Assembly: GCA_002782365.1 (NCBI GenBank)
Contig: PFHP01000041.1
Coordinates: 2,825 to 9,361, forward strand
Direction: 5' to 3'
DNA: 6,537 nt
From: Candidatus Kuenenbacteria bacterium CG_4_8_14_3_um_filter_39_15
GTDB lineage: Bacteria > Patescibacteriota > Patescibacteriia > UBA2196 > GWA2-42-15
Position numbers and translations under genes: made by a program. Of this stretch, positions 1 through 5,216 are shown piece by piece. The notes under the pieces are model-generated. The model saw only the letters and a list, made by a program, of their open reading frames with translations. It ran no database searches and was not told where the DNA came from. The number at the start of each line of letters is the position of its first letter. Position 1 is the first letter of the stretch.

Positions 1-1
1 T

Positions 2-94
2 TGTCATTCCCTTGCTTGACAAGGGAATCCAGTTTTTAAACAATGGCCTTATCGCGTTATTGTCTGGATCCTCGGGTCAAGCCCGAGGATGACA
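2..94. repeat. Inverted pair of 31-bp palindromic repeats
   Basis: Two copies of one 31-bp element lie head to head, at 2-32 and 64-94 (second copy on the minus strand). Each has the plan TGTC, a 9-bp stem arm, the loop CTTGA, the matching arm, then CCAG. The stem of copy 1 uses ATTCCCTTG/CAAGGGAAT (6-14/20-28). Copy 2 uses ATCCTCGGG/CCCGAGGAT (68-76/82-90). The arms differ between copies but each remains perfectly paired, so the changes are compensatory. The 31-bp spacer adds a further inverted ACAAT/ATTGT (40-44/59-63). It resembles dispersed REP-like or small palindromic elements. The left edge of the window may cut a longer array. Confidence 0.75.
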
Positions 95-368
95 GAGGGG
101 GGCAAACGCGAAAGTCCTAAAATCTGTTTAGAAAATTGATTTTATTCGCTACTCTTAATTAAATAATTGATATTATACAAATCATCCCATGCCATTGTAT
201 AGTTAGTATTGATAACAGTATTATTGATGTTATTTTCTACTATTTATGTAACATCACTTACTAATTAAGGCAAAGCTAACACTCTTCTGTTCTTGCGACC
301 GCGAGATCACCTCTGTCTAAAGATTTAAATTGAGGGAGGATAAACTAAATACATAATTCCTAAAAAAA
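95..368. other. Stretch without a convincing gene
   Basis: No reading frame of credible length and no RNA gene is visible here. The most coding-like piece is a minus-strand frame of about 33 codons ending at 142-144 and containing MAWDDLYNINYLIKSSE. It could be the tail of a decayed gene, but it has no recognisable family, ribosome site or start context. I do not annotate it as a gene. Confidence 0.5.
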
Positions 369-574
369 TTAATGTTAAAACAGCAAAAATACTTATTCCA
401 CAAAAAGTCATTTTTTCTGAAAAATGTGCATAAATTGTGTATTTCTGCTAATTTTAGTGGAAAACCCTAAAACCGCCAAAAAAAGTCATTTTTTTTGGAA
501 AACACTACTTTTTTCGTGTTTTTGGCTAATATTAACTAAAAGTGCCATTTTCGCCAAAAAAAGTCATTTTTTTT
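369..574. repeat. Imperfect 78-bp tandem repeat, about 2.7 units
   Basis: A motif of the form A-run, GTCA, T-run occurs with GTCA at 407, 485 and 563, exactly 78 bp apart each time. The second and third copies share an identical 23-bp core (474-496 and 552-574) beginning CGCC. Both are preceded at exactly 27 bp by GCTAAT (447 and 525). The first unit is diverged and keeps mainly the AAAAAGTCATTTTTT core at 402-416. The sequence between cores is only partly conserved, with GTGT..TTT..GCTAA shared just before units two and three. The array sits directly downstream of the leftward tRNA-Ala(GGC). Function unknown. Confidence 0.7.
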
Positions 575-592
575 AAACCCCAGTAAAAACGC

Positions 593-629
593 AAAAAATG
601 AAAAAATCCCGTTTTGAACAGAATTTTTT
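593..629 (-). terminator. Predicted terminator of tRNA-Ala(GGC)
   Basis: Read leftward, 629-617 pairs with 613-601 over 13 positions including two G-U wobbles. The loop is 3 nt (614-616), and a T-run follows (complement of A593-A598). It begins 8 nt after the encoded CCA of the tRNA. The stem is A/U-heavy at its base, so the strength is uncertain. Confidence 0.55.
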
Positions 630-637
630 GATATTGA

Positions 638-714
638 TGGTGGACCTAGCGAGATTTGAACTCGCGACCTCTTGCGTGCCACGCAAGCACTCTAACCAGC
701 TGAGCTATAGGCCC
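638..714 (-). tRNA. tRNA-Ala(GGC)
   Basis: A complete 77-nt cloverleaf on the minus strand. Acceptor GGGCCTA pairs with TAGGTCC, D-stem is GCTC/GAGT, anticodon stem is CTTGC/GCAAG, and T-stem is GCGAG/CTCGC. The anticodon is GGC (complement of 678-680), reading GCC/GCU alanine codons. The G3-U70 wobble, the key alanine identity element, is present. The discriminator is A and CCA is encoded at 640-638. The first 10 nt overlap the end of the upstream broken HTH gene. Confidence 0.95.
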
Positions 715-1237
715 TTATTAATAACCTCTATAACTTGATCTAATTCAATTCTAATATCTGATGAAAAATAGTCAATTCTACAAACGCCTTTATAATTTAC
801 TTTTTTTGTGGGTTTATCTATTGTTCGTTTATCAATACGCGCCTTATAAAATTGGGATTTAGGTATCTTAGTTATCTGCAACCAATAATTTTCTAATTTT
901 AATATGTCTTGATCTGCTCTGCATTGAAGTGTGCACCTAAATTTTGATTCATCTATATTATAGCAATATCTTAATAAATATAGGAAAATTTTAAATATTT
1001 TTTTCTTTTGGCTCTATTCGCGATCAGGGCTGCCTCACGACTTTTTTCTGTATTTTTTTTAATAATCTGCCCTATTCTCTCTTTTTGTTCTTCTGTTAGT
1101 TTAATGCTTTTACACCAACAAGACAAAGTACTTTTTGGTATTTGGACATTTAAGATTGTTCCAATTTCATTATATGTTTTTCCTTCTTTTCTTAGGGATA
1201 TTACATTATTCTTGTAATTGTGAGATTTGGATTCCAT
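705..1237 (-). pseudogene. Broken HTH-domain protein of a CPR-type family, internal deletion plus frame change
   Basis: The N-terminal piece (1237 to stop at 971, 88 residues) begins MESKSHNYKNNVISLRKEGK. It carries a helix-turn-helix at about residues 8-45, with KSTLSCW as recognition-helix region. A second piece in another frame continues to a stop at 705-707. It contains LLRYCYNIDESKFR, LQCRADQDILKLENYW, IPKSQFYKARID and YKGVCRIDYFS. From memory of the family, this matches the C-terminal half of HTH proteins of about 200-250 residues frequent in Patescibacteria. The middle segment expected between the halves (the region with a WxEG-like motif) is missing, and the frame changes near an A-run at about 991-1002. 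The stop lies inside tRNA-Ala(GGC). The family's biochemical role is unclear to me; an endonuclease or recombination-associated role is only a guess. Confidence 0.7.
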
Positions 1238-1243
1238 AATTTA

Positions 1244-1252
1244 ATTGTACCA
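1244..1252 (-). promoter_or_regulatory. Extended -10 element before the broken HTH gene
   Basis: The minus strand reads TGGTACAAT, a match to extended -10 TGnTATAAT with one difference in the hexamer. The hexamer ends 6 nt before the ATG at 1237. Transcription would therefore start at or next to the start codon and give a leaderless message. No Shine-Dalgarno sequence is visible, which agrees with that. Confidence 0.45.
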
Positions 1253-1294
1253 TAGAGCTTATAAATATCCAGATATAATGTACGATTAAATTAT

Positions 1295-1371
1295 TGGTGG
1301 ACCTGAGGAGATTCGAACTCCTGACCCCTTGATTGCGAACCAAGTGCTCTAGCCAGCTGAGCTACAGGCCC
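1295..1371 (-). tRNA. tRNA-Ala(CGC)
   Basis: A complete 77-nt cloverleaf on the minus strand. Acceptor GGGCCTG pairs with CAGGTCC and includes G3-U70. D-stem is GCTC/GAGC, anticodon stem is CTTGG/TCAAG, and T-stem is AGGAG/CTCCT with loop TTCGAAT. The anticodon is CGC (complement of 1335-1337), reading GCG alanine codons. The discriminator is A and CCA is encoded at 1297-1295. It shares most of its sequence with tRNA-Ala(GGC) at 638-714. No terminator is evident downstream. Confidence 0.95.
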
Positions 1372-1380
1372 TTATCCACT

Positions 1381-1409
1381 GATTTAAAAAGTTATCCACA
1401 CTTTGTCAA
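1381..1409 (-). promoter_or_regulatory. Predicted promoter of tRNA-Ala(CGC)
   Basis: On the minus strand a perfect -35 TTGACA (complement of 1404-1409) is followed after 17 bp by TAAATC (complement of 1381-1386). The tRNA begins 9 bp further on. The spacer contains a perfect DnaA-box 9-mer, TTATCCACA on the plus strand at 1392-1400. The -10 is a weak match. Confidence 0.5.
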
Positions 1410-1479
1410 GGTTATCCTTGCCATCTTTTAATTTTTTGTCTAATATTAGCCATTAAAAATGTATAGGATAGCCTTGACA
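1404..1479. repeat. Inverted repeat with central CTAATATTAG between two tRNA genes
   Basis: TGTCAAGGTTATCC at 1404-1417 is the inverse of 1466-1479, with 13 of 14 positions matching. The palindrome CTAATATTAG sits near the centre at 1440-1449. The left arm carries the -35 of the tRNA-Ala(CGC) promoter. The right arm carries a TTGACA facing the other way, but no good -10 follows it. Confidence 0.55.
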
Positions 1480-1498
1480 TCTTTGTCTTCTCACTTAG

Positions 1499-1527
1499 AA
1501 AAAGTCATGGCGGACGGACCATCGCCA
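1499..1527 (-). terminator. Possible weak terminator of tRNA-Arg
   Basis: Downstream of the tRNA on the minus strand, TGGCG (complement 1527-1523) pairs with CGCCA (complement 1512-1508). A five-T run follows (complement of 1499-1503). The stem can extend by three pairs with a bulge, but it then takes in the last two bases of the tRNA. The T-run is short. Confidence 0.35.
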
Positions 1528-1528
1528 A

Positions 1529-1600
1529 TGCCCTTGAGAGGAATTGAACCTCTATTTAAGCCTTAGGAGAGCCTCGTTCTATCCGTTGAACTACAAGGGC
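1529..1600 (-). tRNA. tRNA-Arg(CCT), CCA not encoded
   Basis: A 72-nt cloverleaf on the minus strand. Acceptor GCCCTTG pairs perfectly with CAAGGGC, D-stem is GTTC/GAAC, and the anticodon arm is AGGCT/GGCTT with loop CTCCTAA. T-stem is AGAGG/CCTCT with loop TTCAATT. The anticodon is CCT (complement of 1565-1567), reading AGG arginine codons. The anticodon stem has two G-U pairs. The discriminator A is followed by TTG, so the CCA end must be added after transcription, unlike the two neighbouring tRNAs. Confidence 0.92.
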
Positions 1601-1950
1601 GAACAAATGATTGTCTACGAGGAGCTGGGAGATGGCTTCTTTTAAAATTTGAGTGCACAAAAATTTAGCTCCCCTGCCCGCTATTAAAAATACTCTTCCT
1701 GACAAAACAAAACCTATGAGTGATCAGATATTAAAGGTGGATGGATAAAAACAAACGGGAGCAGATATTTATATTAAACCATAAAAACTTAATATTTAAA
1801 AACGGTTAATTTTAATCATACTTAATTTTGCCTAATTTATCAACCTTAAAGTTGCTTTACAATTGAGGCTAATCATATTAAGCTAAAGGATATAAATAAA
1901 TTAATAATGGCCATGTGTTAATTGATATTTGGCCATTAAATGAGGTTAAT
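1601..1950. other. Intergenic stretch with a nested inverted repeat
   Basis: No gene is visible. Just upstream of tRNA-Arg, GGAGCT (1621-1626) and AGCTCC (1667-1672) form an outer pair. Inside them, AAATTT (1645-1650) and AAATTT (1661-1666) pair around a GTGCAC-containing loop. The rest is A/T-rich and contains the likely bactofilin promoter. A GTG at 1915 would lengthen the bactofilin by 12 residues but lacks support. Confidence 0.5.
1852..1881 (+). promoter_or_regulatory. Weak promoter candidate for bactofilin
   Basis: TTGCTT at 1852-1857 is followed, after 18 bp, by TATTAA at 1876-1881. Both are partial consensus matches in A/T-rich sequence, so this is tentative. Confidence 0.25.
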
Positions 1951-2352
1951 ATGTTATTTCAAAGCGAGCACCAAAAAAGCGCTGAGGGAGTAGACACAAT
2001 TATCGGTCCGACAGTGTCTGTGGAAGGAAATTTTAAGGGCGAGGGCAATATTATTGTGGAGGGAGAGGTTAAAGGAAGTTTAAAAACCAAGGGATATTTA
2101 AAGGCAACCGAGTCATCAAATATTATGGCTAATATCACTGCCGGCAGCGCTGAAATCGCCGGGCAACTGGTTGGTAATGTAAAAATTAAAGATAATCTTG
2201 ATATTAAAGAAAGTGCGGTAGTTCAAGGCGATATTGAAACCGGTATGATTACCGTAGCTTATGGGGCAGTAGTTAATGGTAATTTAAAAATGAAGGGTGG
2301 GGCGCAAGAAAAGACTGGCGAGGCGGTGGCAGAGGAAGGGGGAAAAAATTAA
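1951..2352 (+). CDS. Bactofilin (polymer-forming cytoskeletal protein)
   Basis: A 133-residue protein of the bactofilin family (DUF583, CcmA-like). These proteins self-assemble without nucleotide into filaments at the cytoplasmic face of the membrane and support cell shape or wall placement. Residues about 15-115 form the repetitive beta-helix core. The short beta-turn repeats are visible as VEGNFKGEGNIIVEGEVKGS, GNVKIKDNLDI and VVNGNLKMKGG. The tail from about 116 is short, polar and probably disordered. I chose ATG 1951 because GAGG at 1942-1945 stands 5 nt before it and because the family pattern starts close to this methionine; an in-frame GTG at 1915 would add 12 residues with no such signal. 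The next gene follows after a 101-bp A/T-only-like spacer and may be co-transcribed. Confidence 0.88.
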   Translation: MLFQSEHQKSAEGVDTIIGPTVSVEGNFKGEGNIIVEGEVKGSLKTKGYLKATESSNIMANITAGSAEIAGQLVGNVKIKDNLDIKESAVVQGDIETGMITVAYGAVVNGNLKMKGGAQEKTGEAVAEEGGKN

Positions 2353-2453
2353 TTTTAAATTTTAAATTTTAAATAAAAATCTTAATTTTAAATTTTAAAA
2401 TTAAATCATTTAAAATTGTTTTAAAATTTAAAATTGGAAATTTAAAATTGTTT
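2353..2453. repeat. Low-complexity A/T spacer with short direct repeats
   Basis: About 101 bp with only around six G or C bases. It starts with three tandem TTTTAAA heptamers. It ends with three copies of TTTAAAATTG, at 2409-2418, 2427-2436 and 2441-2450. Many segments are self-complementary, so weak hairpins are possible. No terminator with a GC stem is present, so read-through into the next gene is plausible. Confidence 0.7.
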
Positions 2454-3221
2454 ATGTACTATTATATCTACGATATCTTCACGGGCAGTAAAAAATATCA
2501 GCATCAAATTCTGAAAATTGAAGGGTTGCTGGCTGAATTTGGTATTGCTGGAAAAAATTTTAAATTAAATGTGCTTAAAAATTTAGAGGATATTATTGGG
2601 GAAGCGCTGGTTAGCGAGATTCAAAACATTATTGCCGTGGGCAATGACCAAACGGTCAGTAAAATTGCAAATTTAATAGTTGGCAAAAATATTGTCATGG
2701 GCATAATCCCGGTGGGCGAACCAAATATTTTAGCTAATGCCTTGGGGATTAAATCTGCCGAAGAGGCGATAAGTATAGTTTCTGCCAGAAATGTTTTAAA
2801 ATTGGATGTGGCTAAAATAAATGGGGGATATTTTATTTTGAGCGTTGAATCAAAGGACAGAAATGTGATTTTTGATTTCAAAGATTATAATATTAACGCG
2901 CTGCCCTCAAATGAAGTCATGGGGGTTTATAATATTAATATTAATAATGATAAATTCCAATCTGACCCGTGTGACGGGATAATGGAAGCTGTTTTTAAAC
3001 CAAAAAAAATCGGTTGGTTTGAAAAGTTATTCAAAAAAAGCAGCCCGGAAGAGAGCTCCGGAGTGAGCGTTTTCCCAGTAAAAAAAATGACTATCAGACA
3101 CAAGAAAAAACCGATTAATATTACCATTGACCGGCAACGGGTATTAAAAACACCCCTGGAAATAGAGGTGCTGCCAAAAAAATTAAAAATGATTGTCGGT
3201 AAGAAGAGGGTGTTTGAATAA
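2454..3221 (+). CDS. Diacylglycerol/lipid kinase-like protein with altered nucleotide-binding motif
   Basis: This 255-residue protein resembles the DAGK catalytic-domain family (YegS/LcbA type), which phosphorylates lipid alcohols with ATP. An N-terminal Rossmann-like start (MYYYIYDIFTGSKKY) leads to AVGNDQTVSKI at about 61-71, in the place of the usual GGDGT motif. GIIPVGEPN at about 83-91 stands for the usual P-x-G-T-x-N-D. LDVAKINGGYF at about 117-127 matches the start of the second lobe. The C-terminus (PLEIEVLPKKLKMIVGKKR, about 234-252) resembles the family end. The motif Asp is kept, but two glycines and the Thr are replaced, so activity or substrate may differ. The protein is somewhat short for the family (often around 300). 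The start is uncertain: ATG 2454 or TTG 2448, the latter 9 nt after a minimal GGA. Confidence 0.72.
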   Translation: MYYYIYDIFTGSKKYQHQILKIEGLLAEFGIAGKNFKLNVLKNLEDIIGEALVSEIQNIIAVGNDQTVSKIANLIVGKNIVMGIIPVGEPNILANALGIKSAEEAISIVSARNVLKLDVAKINGGYFILSVESKDRNVIFDFKDYNINALPSNEVMGVYNININNDKFQSDPCDGIMEAVFKPKKIGWFEKLFKKSSPEESSGVSVFPVKKMTIRHKKKPINITIDRQRVLKTPLEIEVLPKKLKMIVGKKRVFE

Positions 3222-3246
3222 AATTTTCCGCTTTATTCTTATTTTT
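3216..3246 (+). terminator. Weak hairpin terminator at the convergent gene ends
   Basis: GAATAAA (3216-3222) pairs with TTTATTC (3232-3238) around a 9-nt loop, followed by TTATTTTTT. It spans the stop codon of the lipid kinase-like gene and reaches the stop of the opposing PRC-barrel gene. The stem is A/T-rich, so efficiency is doubtful. On the other strand no T-run follows. Confidence 0.35.
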
Positions 3247-3544
3247 TATTCAGGACGACTGATTTTTTCTTTTCTAAAACCTGGTGTAATTTTTGAAAAC
3301 CTTCCTTTTCACCAGAAAAAGTGTCTTTAACAATAATCTTTTGCTGGGTGATGTCTATTATTTGACCGCGCGGGATGGTTAAAGCGCCTTGAATTAATTT
3401 TTCAACCAGGCTTGACGGCTTAATGTGGTATTCTAAAATGCTCTGGGATTCAACATCAATATTAAACGACTCCAGCGTGCCCAGCTCCTGGCCTGATTCT
3501 GTTTGGACTGACAAATTTTTGAGTTGTTTATTGTTGATCTTCAT
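3239..3544 (-). CDS. PRC-barrel domain protein
   Basis: A 101-residue protein. Residues about 5-75 fit a PRC-barrel: VQTESGQELGTLESFNIDVE, then ILEYHIKPSS, then a long loop and IPRGQIIDITQQKIIVKD. The family includes the RimM C-terminal domain and photosynthetic reaction-centre H subunit. Stand-alone small versions are mostly uncharacterised, so I give no specific reaction. A charged tail (about 76-101) is probably flexible. The start ATG at 3544 lies 17 nt inside the end of yidC, and no Shine-Dalgarno sequence precedes it. Translation is therefore probably coupled to yidC. In many bacteria the position after yidC is held by jag/khpB or mnmE, so its location here is notable. It has no obvious terminator. 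Confidence 0.78.
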   Translation of the reverse strand: MKINNKQLKNLSVQTESGQELGTLESFNIDVESQSILEYHIKPSSLVEKLIQGALTIPRGQIIDITQQKIIVKDTFSGEKEGFQKLHQVLEKKKSVVLNKK

Positions 3545-4328
3545 TTTTTTTATTCAATAGTTTTATTTCTTCGGCTGAAGCATTTTTCACATCAGCCGGC
3601 ACAACTATTGGCCCGTTACTGCCCTCATGTTTTTTGAGAATGTAAAGTTGCTGGAAGGCTGTTAACAGCGTGGTCAAAAACCAATAAAAAGTTAAACCGC
3701 CGGGCAAAGAAATGCCAATAAAGATGGTGATAGCCGGCATAAAATAAAGCATTTGTTTATTCATCATGGAGGCCATGCCTTCGTCTTTGGCGCCAGAAAT
3801 ATTCGGCTGGCGCTTGGTAATGAGCATTTTACTTGTCCAGAATTGAGCGGCACCGGCTAAAATAGCGATAATTATATTTTTCTCCGAAAAATCAATTAGG
3901 CCAAAAGCAATGGGGTTGATACTGCCGGGGCTGGAAACAAATGGATAAAGCAAGTCTAAAGTTTCGGGCTTAAAGCCATTTCTGAAAACATGGTAAACGG
4001 CAATTAAAAAGGGCATCTGGATTAAAAGCGGCAAACAAGATGAGGCTGGCGATATCTTATTCTCTTTATAAAGCTTCATCATCTCGCGGCCTAAAACTTC
4101 CGCCTGGCCTTTGTATTTCTTTTTTATTGCCTCCATTTTTGGCTGCAGGTCCTGTAGCGCTTTTTGAGCCTTAATTGATTTAACTGACAGAGGATAAAGA
4201 ATCAGCTTGATAATAACAGTAATAATGACAATGGCGATACCAATATCATGAAAAGCAATGGTATTATAAAGATAAACCAATAGATTAAAAATTGGTTCAT
4301 AAAGCAGGGTGTTATATAGCTCAAGCAT
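3528..4328 (-). CDS. yidC: YidC/Oxa1/Alb3 membrane protein insertase
   Basis: A 266-residue insertase that places proteins in the inner membrane alone or with SecYEG. Length and layout fit the short type without the large periplasmic domain of proteobacterial YidC. TM1 lies at about 29-47. A cytoplasmic helical hairpin at about 50-95 contains QKALQDLQPKMEAIKKKYKG. CLPLLIQMPFLIAVYHVF at about 98-115 is the signature TM2. Further hydrophobic segments lie at about 138-160, 195-208 and 212-231, the last with GGLTFYWFLTTLLTAFQQ. The tail is polar. The groove Arg after TM1 appears as Lys41 (VIIKLILYPLS). There is no lipoprotein signal cysteine at the N-terminus. It lies 17 bp after yidD, with no clear Shine-Dalgarno sequence. 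Confidence 0.95.
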   Translation of the reverse strand: MLELYNTLLYEPIFNLLVYLYNTIAFHDIGIAIVIITVIIKLILYPLSVKSIKAQKALQDLQPKMEAIKKKYKGQAEVLGREMMKLYKENKISPASSCLPLLIQMPFLIAVYHVFRNGFKPETLDLLYPFVSSPGSINPIAFGLIDFSEKNIIIAILAGAAQFWTSKMLITKRQPNISGAKDEGMASMMNKQMLYFMPAITIFIGISLPGGLTFYWFLTTLLTAFQQLYILKKHEGSNGPIVVPADVKNASAEEIKLLNKKNEDQQ

Positions 4329-4345
4329 AAATTTTTAATAAATAA

Positions 4346-4591
4346 TTAAACAGGGTCATAACCGCCTTGACTCCACGGATGACAGTGCATCAGGCGCTTA
4401 AAAGCTTTATAAAAGCCTTTTAAGACACCATATTTGTTAATAGCCTGGAGCGCATACTCGGAACAGCTGGGATAATATTTACACTGGCCACAAGGCCGGA
4501 AAAATTTAAGCGGGCCATGGTCAAAAGACAGGGTTTTCTGATAAGTTCTTATTAAAATTAAGAAAAATTTCTTAGGTAAAACAAAAAGCAT
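4346..4591 (-). CDS. yidD: Membrane protein insertion efficiency factor YidD
   Basis: An 81-residue protein of the YidD family, which assists YidC-dependent membrane insertion. It starts with a hydrophobic/amphipathic helix (MLFVLPKKFFLILIRTYQK). The family signature follows: CKYYPSCSEYALQAINKYG with its conserved cysteines, then FKRLMHCHPWSQGGYDPV at the C-terminus. An upstream in-frame ATG at 4687 would add 32 residues, but those are encoded by a GC-rich palindromic element and match nothing in the family. I therefore chose the ATG at 4591, which gives the usual length (about 70-90). No Shine-Dalgarno sequence is seen. The order rnpA-yidD-yidC is the conserved bacterial one. Confidence 0.93.
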   Translation of the reverse strand: MLFVLPKKFFLILIRTYQKTLSFDHGPLKFFRPCGQCKYYPSCSEYALQAINKYGVLKGFYKAFKRLMHCHPWSQGGYDPV

Positions 4592-4615
4592 ATTTTTAGA
4601 CTGAATGATGCTTAT

Positions 4616-4697
4616 AATTCCTAGCGAGCCCGCAGGCATCTCCCATAGGGAGATATCTGGGGCGAGCGACGGAATTTCAAGCGCCATGACAGCGCTT
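4616..4697. repeat. GC-rich palindromic element upstream of yidD
   Basis: Outer arms AATTCC (4616-4621) and GGAATT (4671-4676) enclose a perfect hairpin ATCTCCC/GGGAGAT (4638-4644/4648-4654) with loop ATA. Between them GCGAGCCC and GGGGCGAGC flank the hairpin. A second hairpin follows, AAGCGC/GCGCTT (4679-4684/4692-4697) with a 7-nt loop. The segment is markedly richer in G+C than its neighbours. It fills most of the 128-bp gap between rnpA and yidD, as an inserted palindromic repeat would. It also creates the false N-terminal extension of yidD. Confidence 0.6.
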
Positions 4698-4719
4698 ATA
4701 TTTTATCAGATAATATTAA

Positions 4720-5061
4720 CTATTGCCAGATTCCTGCTTTTCTAAGCAGAAATTCAAATGTTTTTTCTAAATCTTTAAAAGCGGTGACTGTAACGGCTGG
4801 TTTAGTTAAAATGATAAAATCATAATTTTGGCTAATCTTAGTAATATTTTTACTAATTATGGCCCGAATTTGCCGTTTGGCACGATTGCGTATAACTGCT
4901 TTTTTGCTAATATTAGTGGAAATTACAATACAGAAACGTGAATTTTTAAGATTATTCTTTAAAATTTTTATGTTAAAAAAAGGACTAAAGTAGATTTCTC
5001 CCCTTTTTAAAACATACTGAATATCCTTATTAGCGGATAATCTGTATTTTTTTGCTAACAT
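4720..5061 (-). CDS. rnpA: Ribonuclease P protein component
   Basis: A 113-residue basic protein that binds the RNase P RNA and helps it cleave the 5' leader from pre-tRNAs. The signature KKAVIRNRAKRQIR lies at about 53-66. The N-terminus MLAKKYRLSANKDIQYVLKRG and the segment FCIVISTNISKKA match the family, as does DFIILTKPAV near the C-terminus. The start ATG at 5061 gives the normal length. It has no Shine-Dalgarno sequence. The gap to rpmH is about 169 bp, unusually wide for this gene pair, and is filled with hairpins. The coding sequence contains one copy of the palindrome CTAATATTAG (4907-4916). Confidence 0.95.
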   Translation of the reverse strand: MLAKKYRLSANKDIQYVLKRGEIYFSPFFNIKILKNNLKNSRFCIVISTNISKKAVIRNRAKRQIRAIISKNITKISQNYDFIILTKPAVTVTAFKDLEKTFEFLLRKAGIWQ

Positions 5062-5080
5062 AGTCGAAGCGTTAAACGAG

Positions 5081-5185
5081 GAGTGAAAAATTTCACTCTG
5101 AGTAGCGGTTAAAACAATTCACAGGATTGTTTTAACGGCTTTGTTAAAAACTGTCATTGGCAGTTTTTAACTGTGCCGAAGGCAC
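5081..5185 (-). promoter_or_regulatory. Cluster of four hairpins between rpmH and rnpA
   Basis: Four successive perfect inverted repeats lie in the spacer. They are GAGTGAA/TTCACTC (5081-5087/5092-5098), GTTAAAACAAT/ATTGTTTTAAC (5108-5118/5126-5136), GTTAAAAACTG/CAGTTTTTAAC (5143-5153/5161-5171) and GTGCC/GGCAC (5173-5177/5181-5185). The two 11-bp stems each have a 7-nt loop and share GTTAAAA arms. They can therefore pair with each other instead, for example TTTTAAC 5130-5136 with GTTAAAA 5143-5149. Lying in the rpmH-rnpA transcript, they could be a processing site, an attenuator or a stability element. None has a proper terminal T-run. Role inferred only. Confidence 0.6.
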
Positions 5186-5216
5186 CGCAAGCACCTACAC
5201 TTTATTATTATATTAG

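Noticed and set aside
402..574. CRISPR-like array
   Set aside because: The cores are regularly spaced, but the 55-bp intervals are themselves partly homologous, the core is low-complexity A/T, and no cas gene is present.
1008..1217. Plus-strand reading frame
   Set aside because: It lies opposite the HTH pseudogene, with no family resemblance and no start signals.
1915..1950. Upstream GTG start of bactofilin
   Set aside because: It has no ribosome site, whereas ATG 1951 has GAGG at proper spacing.
4592..4687. N-terminal extension of YidD
   Set aside because: The residues come from the palindromic element, the length would exceed the family norm, and no ribosome site supports the ATG at 4687.
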